From positions 1 to 39,594 of the forward strand of contig NZ_JAPEHW010000036.1 of NCBI RefSeq assembly GCF_028875915.1: a stretch of DNA of 39,594 bases, read 5' to 3'. The notes below the pieces were generated by a model that saw only the letters and a program-made list of their open reading frames with translations, had not been told where the DNA came from and did not search any database. This document shows positions 8,295 through 16,730 of this stretch, piece after piece. Position 1 is the first letter of the stretch. The number at the start of each line of letters is the position of its first letter. The DNA is from Pseudoalteromonas sp. G4. GTDB lineage: Bacteria; Pseudomonadota; Gammaproteobacteria; Enterobacterales; Alteromonadaceae. The position numbers and the translations under genes were made by a program.

Positions 8295-10286
8295 ATGGAA
8301 AACGCTCAAAAGCCACAACAAGGTACATTTAGATTTGCAGAGTTTGAATTCAATGCAGCTAAAGATGAGCTATGCCTATGGCAAACAGGTCAGATAGAAA
8401 AACTTGAGCCACAAGTATCACAATTACTTGCTATGTTAATAAATAATGCACAGCAAGTGATTTCAAAAGAGCAGATTCAAAGTGCTTTATGGCCGAATAC
8501 CATTGTTGAACAAAACAGCCTTTATCAGCTGTTAACAAAACTGCGTAAATTACTCAACGACAGTTCACGAAATCCTAAATTTATTAAAACCGTGCCAAAA
8601 AAAGGCTACTGTTTTATTGCTGAAGTTGAGTTAATTTCTAACGATACTCCTGCTGTTAAAACCCTACCGCGCGGGCGTAAAATTCATCCTCTTGTCGCTG
8701 TTTTACCAATATTAATTGTTTGCTTTAGCGTATGGGCTTTTTTTAACAGCAAAGAAACCGAGTTCGAAATCCCCCACTATCAGTTACATGATGTGAGTTA
8801 TGAGCTTGGCTTAGAGTTTGATGTAAATGTGCATCGTGAGCATGATTTAATGGCTTACATAAAAGACATTAAAACCCTCACCATCACAGATAAACAAGGC
8901 GCTATGCTATTTAATCGCAGTTTTGCCCACCGTGTCGGTTTTCCAGCTTGGCAACATCAAGGAAAATTATTAGCTTATTGGCAATTTATTGAAGACAGAT
9001 GCGAACTTTCAATTATTTCGCCACAAGGTGCTACTAGCCATAAAGCCCAAGGTATCGCTTGTGAATCTGCAAAACCTCCCGTATGGAAATCTAATGACGA
9101 GCTGATTTTAAGCGTGTTACAACAAGGTACGTTAGTACCCTATTTATACCGTATTGGCACCGAAGAACTGATCCCTATGCCGCTTGAGCGCCCTGCGCAA
9201 GCTGAATATAAAGGTGCAATTTCAGCTTGGGATAATCGTGTTTACTTCTTATTTAATTACATTGATCACACCAGCAAGCTAGTATCACTTGATGGCAAAG
9301 AAGCCCTAAGCTGGTCATTTCCAGTTTGGCTTGTTGCATACAACCCAAAAAATGGCGCAATTATTAGTAACGATGAAAGCCAACGTCATAACTTAATTGC
9401 TACCCATCGCGATGGTCAAAGTTACCCTATTTACAACACTGCTCAAGGCCTATTTACCAGTGCATCTATCGATAAGCATGGCGATATTTACACTGCGATT
9501 GAGAGTTGGCAGGTTAATATTCGCGATAAAGACAACTTACCGATTTTCTCAACCTCAAGCATTGATTACTTACCTGTGAGTAACAGTTTGGGCGAAACTG
9601 CGTTTATGTCGCGCCGCAGTGGTGTGTGTGAAGTGTATTTACATGCCGACAATAAAGTAACTCGCTTATCAAATCACAAAGGCTATGAATACGTTAAGTT
9701 TTTAGAATGGCGCCCTGATTTAAGTATGTTGTTATCAAATCGTGATATGGATTTGGCGTTATATGATCGCAAGAGCCAAATTTTGCAGTTTACAACTGAG
9801 CTTAATAGCACTATAAAAAATACCGGCTGGTATGATATGCAAACTGTGTACGCCTTTGACGGCTCACAAGTGCAACTGTATGACTTACAAGGCCGTTTGC
9901 TAAAAAGCATCGACTTAAATGCCCAATTTGCCTATTACGATAGCCACAACAACCGTTGGCTAATATTGCAAGAGCATCAACTTTTCAGCAAACCAGATTT
10001 ATCACTTGAGGGTGAAAAGCTTGCTGAACTAAGTAATGAACAAACCAATTTGCTGCATAATATTCGCATCAAAAACAATGCACTGTATTGGCAGTCGTCG
10101 TGGTCAAAACAAGATAAAATTTGGCGTCTTGATTTAGCAAACCCAAGCGATATTAAATTAGTAAAGCAGGGTAATTTAATTTGGCATTTTGATATTGACC
10201 CATATGAGCAGCTTACAATTGCCCGTATGGAAGCAATAGAAGGTGATATTAAGCGTTTATCGCCAGAGCCAAAACAAGCGCTTTAA
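8295..10286 (+). CDS. ToxR/CadC-like membrane-bound winged-helix regulator
   Basis: 663 residues. Residues ~10-110 are an OmpR/PhoB-type winged helix (Trans_reg_C): FEFNAAKDELCLW, EPQVSQLLAMLINNAQQVIS, LWPNTIVEQNSLYQLLTKLR, and the wing KTVPKKGYCF. A single membrane span lies at about 133-150, and the ~510-residue remainder is periplasmic, with repeated Trp/Tyr-rich strands suggesting a TolB-like beta-propeller. There is no receiver domain, so signalling is probably direct through the membrane, as in CadC and ToxR. It is divergent from the DUF5916 barrel gene, which it probably regulates (inference). Its 3' end overlaps the convergent 106-residue gene by 4 bp. Confidence 0.88.
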   Translation: MENAQKPQQGTFRFAEFEFNAAKDELCLWQTGQIEKLEPQVSQLLAMLINNAQQVISKEQIQSALWPNTIVEQNSLYQLLTKLRKLLNDSSRNPKFIKTVPKKGYCFIAEVELISNDTPAVKTLPRGRKIHPLVAVLPILIVCFSVWAFFNSKETEFEIPHYQLHDVSYELGLEFDVNVHREHDLMAYIKDIKTLTITDKQGAMLFNRSFAHRVGFPAWQHQGKLLAYWQFIEDRCELSIISPQGATSHKAQGIACESAKPPVWKSNDELILSVLQQGTLVPYLYRIGTEELIPMPLERPAQAEYKGAISAWDNRVYFLFNYIDHTSKLVSLDGKEALSWSFPVWLVAYNPKNGAIISNDESQRHNLIATHRDGQSYPIYNTAQGLFTSASIDKHGDIYTAIESWQVNIRDKDNLPIFSTSSIDYLPVSNSLGETAFMSRRSGVCEVYLHADNKVTRLSNHKGYEYVKFLEWRPDLSMLLSNRDMDLALYDRKSQILQFTTELNSTIKNTGWYDMQTVYAFDGSQVQLYDLQGRLLKSIDLNAQFAYYDSHNNRWLILQEHQLFSKPDLSLEGEKLAELSNEQTNLLHNIRIKNNALYWQSSWSKQDKIWRLDLANPSDIKLVKQGNLIWHFDIDPYEQLTIARMEAIEGDIKRLSPEPKQAL

Positions 10287-10603
10287 CCGAGGCTTTCTTT
10301 TACAAATGCGATTCCTTCAGCGAAGCTGGTAAAACGCATTTTAGTAATACAGCAATTAGCCAATGCAAAGGCGTGCTTTTGCAGCACCAACTCAAACTCA
10401 GCTAATTCAAATGCGCTCGGTTTACTAAACTCGCCATTATGCAAACAGAGGTAGCGAAAACCTTGGCTATCAATCAGTGCATCATCACAAACAAAACTTC
10501 CCAATAAGCTCTGGAGTTGTTCCATGCTTTCAACATATTCCAGTTCATCATCGCCACAATAATGAATCACAACGGGATAGCTAAGTGTTTCTAACAATTT
10601 CAT
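10283..10603 (-). CDS. Small cytoplasmic protein, possibly DUF4144 family
   Basis: 106 residues, acidic, with no signal or membrane segment. The pattern of PVVIHYCGDDELEYV near the start and DALIDSQGFRYLC in the middle resembles my memory of DUF4144 proteins from Shewanella and Vibrio, but I cannot confirm that without a profile search. It contains four cysteines, two adjacent (ANCCIT). ATG start with no strong ribosome-binding site. It is divergent from the GntR regulator 66 bp away, so the operator-like sequences there may also influence it. Function unknown. Confidence 0.65.
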   Translation of the reverse strand: MKLLETLSYPVVIHYCGDDELEYVESMEQLQSLLGSFVCDDALIDSQGFRYLCLHNGEFSKPSAFELAEFELVLQKHAFALANCCITKMRFTSFAEGIAFVKESLG

Positions 10604-10635
10604 ATTAAATATTGACTTATTTTTAAACTGTATTA

Positions 10636-10668
10636 GTGTATTAATACACCTTTAAATTACTAATACAC
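10636..10668. promoter_or_regulatory. Probable GntR (YtrA-type) operator
   Basis: GTGTATTAATACAC (10636-10649) is a perfect 14-base palindrome. The half-site TAATACAC recurs at 10661-10668, immediately before the GntR start codon at 10670. GntR regulators of the YtrA group commonly bind palindromes of this kind in their own promoters. TTGACT at 10612-10617 is a possible -35 element, which would place the palindrome over the -10 region. Autoregulation is inferred. Confidence 0.6.
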
Positions 10669-10669
10669 T

Positions 10670-11068
10670 ATGAGCATAGAATTAATCCATGCAATTTACA
10701 CTATAAACACGCAAGCAGCGAGTGCGCTTTATCGCCAAGTGATGGAGCAAACCAAGCAGGGCATTCGTGCGGGTTTATTATTTCCGGGGCAACAATTGCC
10801 ATCGGTGCGAGTGATGGCCTCATGCTTACAAGTGAACCCCATGACCATTTCAAAAGCATTTTCGCAGCTGGAGCAACAAGGTGTTTTAGAAAGGCGAAAA
10901 GGCATAGGCATGCTGGTGGCAGAGCAACACAACATTAGTAATTACAGTGAGTCGCTACTTGCTAAACGCGACGAGTTTATTCAATTAGCGAAGCAAAATC
11001 AGCTTTCTGACGATGCAATAATAACACTAATTCAAGATTCGCTTTCGGCACTTAGCAACAGGACGTAA
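10670..11068 (+). CDS. GntR-family regulator, YtrA subfamily
   Basis: 132 residues. The winged helix at ~12-80 has the diagnostic sequence LYRQVMEQTKQGIRAGLLFP, then GQQLPSVRVMASCLQVNPMT and ISKAFSQLEQQGVLERRKGIG. Only a short helical tail follows, as in the YtrA subfamily, which lacks the large effector domain of other GntR proteins. It is the first gene of an operon with an ABC ATPase (2 bp gap) and a membrane subunit, which is the standard YtrA context; it probably represses that operon. The start has no visible Shine-Dalgarno sequence, and a half-operator sits directly against it, so the mRNA may have a very short leader. Family confidence is high. Confidence 0.9.
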   Translation: MSIELIHAIYTINTQAASALYRQVMEQTKQGIRAGLLFPGQQLPSVRVMASCLQVNPMTISKAFSQLEQQGVLERRKGIGMLVAEQHNISNYSESLLAKRDEFIQLAKQNQLSDDAIITLIQDSLSALSNRT

Positions 11069-11070
11069 AA

Positions 11071-11958
11071 ATGACACAGCCCATAATCACTATAGAAAAA
11101 GCCATAAAATCTTATAACAGTTTACGTGTTCTCGATAAATTGAATTGGCAAGTAAACGAAGGCGATATTGTAGGTTTATTAGGTAAAAATGCCGCTGGTA
11201 AAAGTACTCTGTTAGAATCGATAATGGGTCTGCGTGAGCTAGAGCAAGGTGAAATCAAATTGTGGGGCTACTCATGGCATGAGTTACCACAAAGCCAAAA
11301 ACAAAAAATAGGCTATGTTGCACAAACTAGCTCTGCCTTTGATTGGATGAAGGTGTCGCAATACCTTGATTATATTTGCCAATTTTTCCCAAGTTGGGAT
11401 AAAGCCTATTGTGAAACCCTACTAAAACGCTGGCGTATCAGTGATGACCAAGTGATCAGTAAGCTCTCTGGCGGCCAAAAGCAAATGCTCGATGTTGTGC
11501 AAGCATTATCAATACGACCAGAGCTTCTTATTTTAGACGAACCTGTTGCACACTTAGACCCTAATATGCGCCGTGCATTTTTAAAAGAAGTGATTGATTT
11601 ATGCTGTGAGCATGGCACCACGGTGATTTTCTCAACCCATATAGTGTCGGATTTAGAACGTGTTGCAAATCGTGTAGCAGTACTGCAATTTGGTGTAATC
11701 CGTCATTACTATGAGTTAGACGAATTAAAAGCAAGCATTGCCAAGCTCAGTTTTGCCAATAGCACTAAAACCAATCTGTTAGAAAAAGATGCCAGTATTA
11801 GTAAGATTCAACAATTTGGCGAAACAACAACCACCAGCATTATTGCACCTCTGAAAAAACCCATTGAAGAGTGGTGCGCTTTTTATGGATTAGACGCCAC
11901 CATTCAACCAATGAACTTAGAAGACTGGTATTTAGAGGTGGCCAATGAATTTGTTTAA
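11071..11958 (+). CDS. ABC transporter ATP-binding protein
   Basis: 295 residues with a complete nucleotide-binding domain: Walker A GKNAAGKST (38-46), Q-loop region YVAQTSSAF, signature LSGGQ, Walker B LLILDEP, D-loop HLDP and switch His in FSTHI. The ~90 residues after the domain are poorly conserved, as in single-domain ABC-2-type exporters. The start has AGGA 7 bases upstream and lies 2 bp after the GntR stop; the 3' end overlaps the membrane subunit by 14 bp. The GntR-ABC arrangement resembles ytr-type operons linked to stress or antibiotic export, but the substrate here is unknown. Confidence 0.93.
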   Translation: MTQPIITIEKAIKSYNSLRVLDKLNWQVNEGDIVGLLGKNAAGKSTLLESIMGLRELEQGEIKLWGYSWHELPQSQKQKIGYVAQTSSAFDWMKVSQYLDYICQFFPSWDKAYCETLLKRWRISDDQVISKLSGGQKQMLDVVQALSIRPELLILDEPVAHLDPNMRRAFLKEVIDLCCEHGTTVIFSTHIVSDLERVANRVAVLQFGVIRHYYELDELKASIAKLSFANSTKTNLLEKDASISKIQQFGETTTTSIIAPLKKPIEEWCAFYGLDATIQPMNLEDWYLEVANEFV

Positions 11959-13216
11959 ATCAAATGCATGGATTTTAATGCGCAGTGGCACAATAGCCTT
12001 GCCATTTTTATTGATTCTATCCGTTGTGTTTAGCGTATTATGGCATCAAAAAACGCTTGATCCATCAAGCTTTCGCTATATTAAAACGTATTTATTAATG
12101 ACTTGTTTACCGTCATTATTTTTGGGTTTTATGCTGGGTATCGGCCTGCAAAAGTTAAAAGCACATTACCTTTGGGTCACTAACGAGGTGTATCGGTATT
12201 CCATTCTGAAAGCAGGACTGACAGTAACTGTAATAGGCGCGCTATGTATGAGTCTTTATATTACATTTGCCAGTGAAGTCGCGCTGCACTACCTTGTATT
12301 GCCTATCAGCTTTGCAATTATTGGCCTGTTTGTGAACAGTTCATCGTCTTTGAAATACAATATCTTACGCAACTTAGCATGCTCGGCGCTACTCATTGCC
12401 ATGATGTTTCAAACAATTCATGAGGTAGCTAAATTAATCATCATAGCAAGCTGCTGCTACGTCATTTACGCAGAATTTAACTCATCAAAACGTTCTTCAA
12501 TGAGCAGTAAATCAATGATGTTAACAGATCGCCAATCAGTGATGTGGTGGAATGGGAAGTTAGCAACCTTTACCGCTAAATTTAAAAAATCATTTAACAA
12601 AGATATCGCCTGGTCTGTGTGTTATCCACAAACAAAAATGGGCTATCTAGGAGGTTACTTTGCAGCAATTTTAGCATTTGTATTGGCAACCAACGATAAC
12701 GAATTGTTAATCAGCTTCTTATTACTCTCGCTAGTTGTAGGTTGTCAGTTTCCAGTTTATCAGGAGTTTTCGCAGCTTAAACATCAACTAAAAGCCATTG
12801 CACACACTTTTGCTGATAAGCAAAGCGTGATTAAAGGCATTATTTATAGCTTTGATAAAGTGGTAATAAGAAATACTTTATTTATTTTGTTAGCTATTTT
12901 AGGCGTTATGCTGTTTCGCCAAGACATTAATTCAGCAATTAAAATTACGTTTTTAACACTCTTTGCAAGTGTTCTATTTTTAGCATTTGCACCGCTGTTA
13001 TTAATATTCTTTAACGGCTGCATTAATGCGAAAAACATTTTACTGTTCACCGTAATTTGTGGCTTTGAAATAGGTATTTTTGGTTTAGTTCATTACGTTA
13101 GTGAGCAGCTTAGTATTTATTTGATTTGTATTGCGGTATTTATTACAGCGGGGCTGATTCGTTATTTCACCCAGCAGTTTGTTACACGACAACCGCTTGA
13201 GCGAATAATAAATTAA
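11945..13216 (+). CDS. ABC transporter membrane subunit (ABC-2-like)
   Basis: 423 residues, strongly hydrophobic, with about ten predicted membrane segments in two groups separated by a polar loop near residues 175-225. No family motif is recognised by eye. The start (ATG with GAGGT just upstream) lies inside the ATPase gene, so the products are probably made together and form one transporter. No periplasmic binding protein is translated with it; the one at 13317 follows a 100-bp gap containing a palindrome and may be independent. The substrate and the direction of transport cannot be told from sequence. Confidence 0.8.
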   Translation: MNLFKSNAWILMRSGTIALPFLLILSVVFSVLWHQKTLDPSSFRYIKTYLLMTCLPSLFLGFMLGIGLQKLKAHYLWVTNEVYRYSILKAGLTVTVIGALCMSLYITFASEVALHYLVLPISFAIIGLFVNSSSSLKYNILRNLACSALLIAMMFQTIHEVAKLIIIASCCYVIYAEFNSSKRSSMSSKSMMLTDRQSVMWWNGKLATFTAKFKKSFNKDIAWSVCYPQTKMGYLGGYFAAILAFVLATNDNELLISFLLLSLVVGCQFPVYQEFSQLKHQLKAIAHTFADKQSVIKGIIYSFDKVVIRNTLFILLAILGVMLFRQDINSAIKITFLTLFASVLFLAFAPLLLIFFNGCINAKNILLFTVICGFEIGIFGLVHYVSEQLSIYLICIAVFITAGLIRYFTQQFVTRQPLERIIN

Positions 13217-13220
13217 AGAA

Positions 13221-13234
13221 ACCTAGCGCTAGGT
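13221..13234. repeat. Perfect 14-base palindrome
   Basis: ACCTAGCGCTAGGT lies directly after the ABC membrane-subunit stop. It has no loop and no T-tract, so it is a poor terminator and could instead be a protein-binding site for the following gene. Its meaning is unknown. Confidence 0.45.
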
Positions 13235-13316
13235 CAAAACTGTATAAATTAAATGCATTGTTCTCATGAATTCAATAAGCTAGAGTAGAAAAAGGTCTTA
13301 TGATTTATGTAGTACA

Positions 13317-14081
13317 ATGCAGTTTTCTCGTTTTTGTAGTTTAAAATATTGGTTAGTAATACTTGCTGGTTGTTTATTGCTGACAACACAACTTACTGCA
13401 TCTGAAAAAACTCACCCAATCACTTATTATACCGAGCTTTATCCACCCTCTAGTTATTACTACAACGAAAAGCTGATTGGTTTGTCTGTCGATATGTTAA
13501 AGCTTATTTGGCAAGACCAAGGAATCACCGAACAGCCAATTTTAGTGGTACCTTGGGCGCGCGGTTATCAAGAGATCACTCATAAAACTAATACTGCACT
13601 ATTTGCCATGTCCAAAACTGCTGATCGTGCAGCAAAATTTAAGTGGGTAGGGCCATTATTTACAGCTGAGTACTACCTTATTGCGCAGCCAGATTCACAG
13701 TTATTAATTACCGATATCGCCCAAGTTTATGACAAATCCCTCGCGGTAATTCGTAACGATGTAACGCAAAGTTTAATAAACGAAACAGACTTTCCAGCCG
13801 AGCAAATTATCGCTGCCAAAAGCATGAATGATGCCTTAGCGCTTTTTAAAGCAAAACGAGTTGATTTAATGGCAATTTCTAAATCAGGATTAAATGCAGC
13901 GATAAGTCAAAGAAAGCTTGGCACAGAACAATTTCAACGTATTCTATTACTTAACGTGATTGATGATTACATTGCGTTTAGCAAAGATACACCTGACGAA
14001 ATCGTGCATGCATTTCAAAGCAGTTTAAATAAGTTAAAAGAACAGCATTTAGCACTTAAGGAAGAGTATAAACTACATTAG
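13317..14081 (+). CDS. Periplasmic solute-binding protein, family 3 type
   Basis: 254 residues with a signal peptide (about 1-28, hydrophobic core WLVILAGCLLLTTQ, cleavage near TAS-EK). The mature part begins PITYYTELYPPSSYY with LIGLSVDMLKLIW, the usual opening of family 3 (amino-acid-type, PF00497) binding proteins. FAMSKTADRAAKFKWVGP corresponds to the ligand-binding stretch of that family. Many such stand-alone proteins in Alteromonadales have no cognate ABC transporter. The ATG at 13317 lacks a good ribosome-binding site: AAGG lies further upstream near another ATG in a different frame. It is followed 10 bp later by the prenyltransferase gene, so the two may be cotranscribed. Confidence 0.82.
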   Translation: MQFSRFCSLKYWLVILAGCLLLTTQLTASEKTHPITYYTELYPPSSYYYNEKLIGLSVDMLKLIWQDQGITEQPILVVPWARGYQEITHKTNTALFAMSKTADRAAKFKWVGPLFTAEYYLIAQPDSQLLITDIAQVYDKSLAVIRNDVTQSLINETDFPAEQIIAAKSMNDALALFKAKRVDLMAISKSGLNAAISQRKLGTEQFQRILLLNVIDDYIAFSKDTPDEIVHAFQSSLNKLKEQHLALKEEYKLH

Positions 14082-14091
14082 GAGTTGTCTT

Positions 14092-14991
14092 ATGAACAAC
14101 TACATTGCTACACTACCGGCGATAAGACCACCATTTCTCACCTTAGCACCTTTATCTTGCCTTGTTGGCTTAGCCTATTGTAATTATATTGGATTTCACA
14201 TTAATTTTCTGTTTGCGGCACTGTCAATTTTAGGTGCAACATTTGCTGCAATTGCAGTTAACACCATCAATGAGTATCAAGACTTTCAAAGTGGCTTAGA
14301 CTTAAATACTAATCGCACACCTTTTAGTGGCGGCAGTGGATTATTAAAACAGCATCCACATTTAACCACCTATGTTAAGAAACTAGCGATTGTTGCGGTT
14401 TCAATAGTGTTAGCCATTGGCGTATTTTTTATTGTAACGGTTGGTGTGTCGCTTATTCCGATAGGTGTTTTAGGCTTGCTTATTGTTATCACGTATACCA
14501 ATTTCTTAAATAAGCACCCATGGCTCTGTTTTATTGCGCCAGGCCTTGGTTTTGCTGTTTTAATGCCAATTGGGGCATTTGTGGTGCAAACTGGTGAATG
14601 GCATTTTTCTTTGTTGGCTATCACCTTAGTGCCATTTTTAATTACCAACAATTTATTACTAATGAATCAGTTTCCTGATATTTCAGCAGACAAAAACGTT
14701 GGTAGAAACCACCTTGCGATTCGTTATGGCGTTACATTTGCCAGACAGGTATTTGCCCTTTCTTTATTCGCTGCCATCGCTTGTTTACTCTATTTCGTTA
14801 CTAGTAATTTATTGCCAACACTTGCATTGATAACATTGCTGCCGCTCGGACTTTGCTTGATTTCCTTGGTATACTTGTACCGTTTAGGCGATAATATTGC
14901 GCAGCATTTGCCCGCCATGGGCTTAGTTGCCGCAGCGGCAAACTTAACTCCGCTGATGTTATCTCTCGCTTTATTTATGAGTAAAAGTTAA
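14092..14991 (+). CDS. UbiA/MenA-like prenyltransferase
   Basis: 299 residues with about eight or nine membrane segments. The first polar motif, NTINEYQDFQSGLD followed by NRTPFSGGSG, and the second, NQFPDISADKNVGRNHLAIR, match the two Asp-rich Mg-prenyl-diphosphate sites of the UbiA superfamily. The RTPFSGGSG extension resembles MenA-like enzymes that prenylate dihydroxynaphthoate. No other menaquinone or ubiquinone gene is in the window, so the acceptor is unproven. The first motif has Glu where many members have Asp, as also occurs in MenA relatives. Start ATG with AGGAG 8 bases upstream. It follows a periplasmic binding protein and precedes a YcxB-family gene by 6 bp. Confidence 0.85.
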   Translation: MNNYIATLPAIRPPFLTLAPLSCLVGLAYCNYIGFHINFLFAALSILGATFAAIAVNTINEYQDFQSGLDLNTNRTPFSGGSGLLKQHPHLTTYVKKLAIVAVSIVLAIGVFFIVTVGVSLIPIGVLGLLIVITYTNFLNKHPWLCFIAPGLGFAVLMPIGAFVVQTGEWHFSLLAITLVPFLITNNLLLMNQFPDISADKNVGRNHLAIRYGVTFARQVFALSLFAAIACLLYFVTSNLLPTLALITLLPLGLCLISLVYLYRLGDNIAQHLPAMGLVAAAANLTPLMLSLALFMSKS

Positions 14992-14997
14992 ATACCA

Positions 14998-15492
14998 ATG
15001 ACCATTAGTTACCAATTTACACTCGATAAAAATTACCTTGAAGAATGTTTTGATGAATCGCTACCACACAGCCCACATCAATCACCTAAATACGGTTTTG
15101 CTGGGAGTTTTATCGGTATTGGCATGGGATTAATAATCTTTACTGATATGGGTGGCGTAGCACCTTATATTATGGTTGGTTTAGGTGTTTTAGAGTTTAT
15201 TAGTTTTTACTACCGCCGCCCATGGTGGTTGGCGCGCCAAATGTGGAGCAGGGCGTCAAATTCAACCGTTACCATCACCATGAATGATGATGGCATTGAA
15301 AGTAAAAACCCGTATACCGAATCGCTACTTGAATGGGATCAGATCAAAGAAATCATTCACACGCCAAAAGGCATGATATTTGTTAATTACAAAGGCCAAC
15401 AAACTTATCTTTCGAAAGCCTTTATGCCTGCAGAAACAGAGCGTTTTATTGAAGAGCACCTTGCGGTTTATCAAGTAGATATTATTCATTAA
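14998..15492 (+). CDS. YcxB-family membrane protein
   Basis: 164 residues: an N-terminal soluble strand region, two adjacent membrane segments (about 34-50 and 53-70), then a C-terminal domain with the pattern VTITMNDDGIESKNPYTESL, LEWDQIKEII and TYLSKAFMP. This is the typical layout of YcxB-like proteins. The family has no proven role. It starts 6 bp after the prenyltransferase stop with no clear ribosome-binding site, so translation is probably coupled. It is closed by the strong terminator at 15491. Confidence 0.78.
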   Translation: MTISYQFTLDKNYLEECFDESLPHSPHQSPKYGFAGSFIGIGMGLIIFTDMGGVAPYIMVGLGVLEFISFYYRRPWWLARQMWSRASNSTVTITMNDDGIESKNPYTESLLEWDQIKEIIHTPKGMIFVNYKGQQTYLSKAFMPAETERFIEEHLAVYQVDIIH

Positions 15493-15520
15493 AAAAGCGA
15501 GCTAATAGCTCGCTTTTTTA
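15491..15520. terminator. Strong bidirectional intrinsic terminator
   Basis: Arms AAAAAAGCGAGCT (15491-15503) and AGCTCGCTTTTTT (15507-15519) form a 13-bp perfect stem with a 3-base loop. Each strand gives a GC-rich core followed by a T-run. It serves the convergent YcxB-family and diguanylate cyclase genes and overlaps the stop codons of both. Confidence 0.9.
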
Positions 15521-16603
15521 TGCTGTCGCAACGCGATTTCGTCCATTGCGTTTTGCGCTGTATAACGCCTCATCAGCTTGTTTTACCGCATTATAAAACG
15601 CAACTACTGAATGTACTTCAGCCACACCAAAACTCGCTGTAAGTGAAAGCTGCTCGCCGTTATCCAGATTAACCGGGTGGTCTTCAATATTCTTTCTTAG
15701 TTTTTCGGCTATTTGCACTGCCTGACGCATTGATGCATGCGGTAAACAAATAATGAATTCCTCGCCGCCGTAACGCGCCACTACATCAGAGTAACGCAGC
15801 TGATTTTGCATCAACTTTGCAATATGCATGAGTGCTTTATCACCAATATCATGACCATAGTTGTCATTAACTGCTTTAAAGCGATCAACATCACACATAA
15901 CTACCGTCATTGGTAAAAATTCAGAGCTCGCACTTTCCATTTTGGTTAATAAGATAGCATCGATAAAACGACGATTTGGTAAGCCTGTAAGCGCGTCGGT
16001 ATTGGCTTTTTGTTTCTGGTTATAAGTAATGCTGGTTATTGCTTGGTGACTTTTATCGCGGAAATACTCACTTATAAAAGCAAATAACACCACTAACGAA
16101 AAACCTGATAGAAAGCGAGATTTTTCAGTTTGACCATAGTTTGCCTGTCCAAAATCAGGGCCATATAGCTGAAAAACAATCGCACTTAGCGCAAGCGCCG
16201 TTAGTAAAAGCCCCGAGCGCACACCTAGCATGGTAAATACCACAACAGGGTAAAACATAATCCAATAAAGCGCGGTGTTTTCTTTGCCTCCGGTATAAAC
16301 CAACAAAATACTTAACAGCAATACCGTAAGCGCAATGCCGATACTGCAATACTTAAGTTGCCGAGTACTAAAGTAAATCACCACATTAATAAATACGGCA
16401 ATGAGTGCGCCCAATAAAGTAATGCTCAAAAGCCACGGGTAGGTTTGAAAATTTGCTAGCAATAGCCCTGAAAACACCACTAAGGCAATACCTGACATTG
16501 CCAAAAACGAAAAAATTCGGCGTTTTAGTTCAGCACTGTGTAAACCATCAACTTCAATAAAGTTGCGCCACCAATCTGTTCTATGTGAGTTATTATGCTG
16601 CAT
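15518..16603 (-). CDS. Membrane-bound diguanylate cyclase (GGDEF)
   Basis: 361 residues. The first ~185 residues hold about six membrane segments and no recognised soluble sensor domain. The C-terminal GGDEF domain starts near TDALTGLPNRRFID and has the active-site motif GGEEF at 279-283, preceded five residues earlier by RYSD, a consensus inhibitory I-site (RxxD). Both are intact, so it should make cyclic di-GMP from two GTP and be feedback-inhibited. The signal sensed by the membrane part is unknown. ATG start with a poor ribosome-binding site. It lies downstream of and in the same direction as the hydrolase gene, but with a 127-bp gap. Confidence 0.92.
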   Translation of the reverse strand: MQHNNSHRTDWWRNFIEVDGLHSAELKRRIFSFLAMSGIALVVFSGLLLANFQTYPWLLSITLLGALIAVFINVVIYFSTRQLKYCSIGIALTVLLLSILLVYTGGKENTALYWIMFYPVVVFTMLGVRSGLLLTALALSAIVFQLYGPDFGQANYGQTEKSRFLSGFSLVVLFAFISEYFRDKSHQAITSITYNQKQKANTDALTGLPNRRFIDAILLTKMESASSEFLPMTVVMCDVDRFKAVNDNYGHDIGDKALMHIAKLMQNQLRYSDVVARYGGEEFIICLPHASMRQAVQIAEKLRKNIEDHPVNLDNGEQLSLTASFGVAEVHSVVAFYNAVKQADEALYSAKRNGRNRVATA

Positions 16604-16730
16604 TGTTATTATTTTTATCTTTAAAAAGTTGCGTAAAGTAAACCAAGCGTTTGCTTTTTACTGTTAGCTTTAAGTCTAATCTATGGATCGAAAAAGGGTA
16701 TAAAAAGCGTTAACTAAACACCCAACTTGC

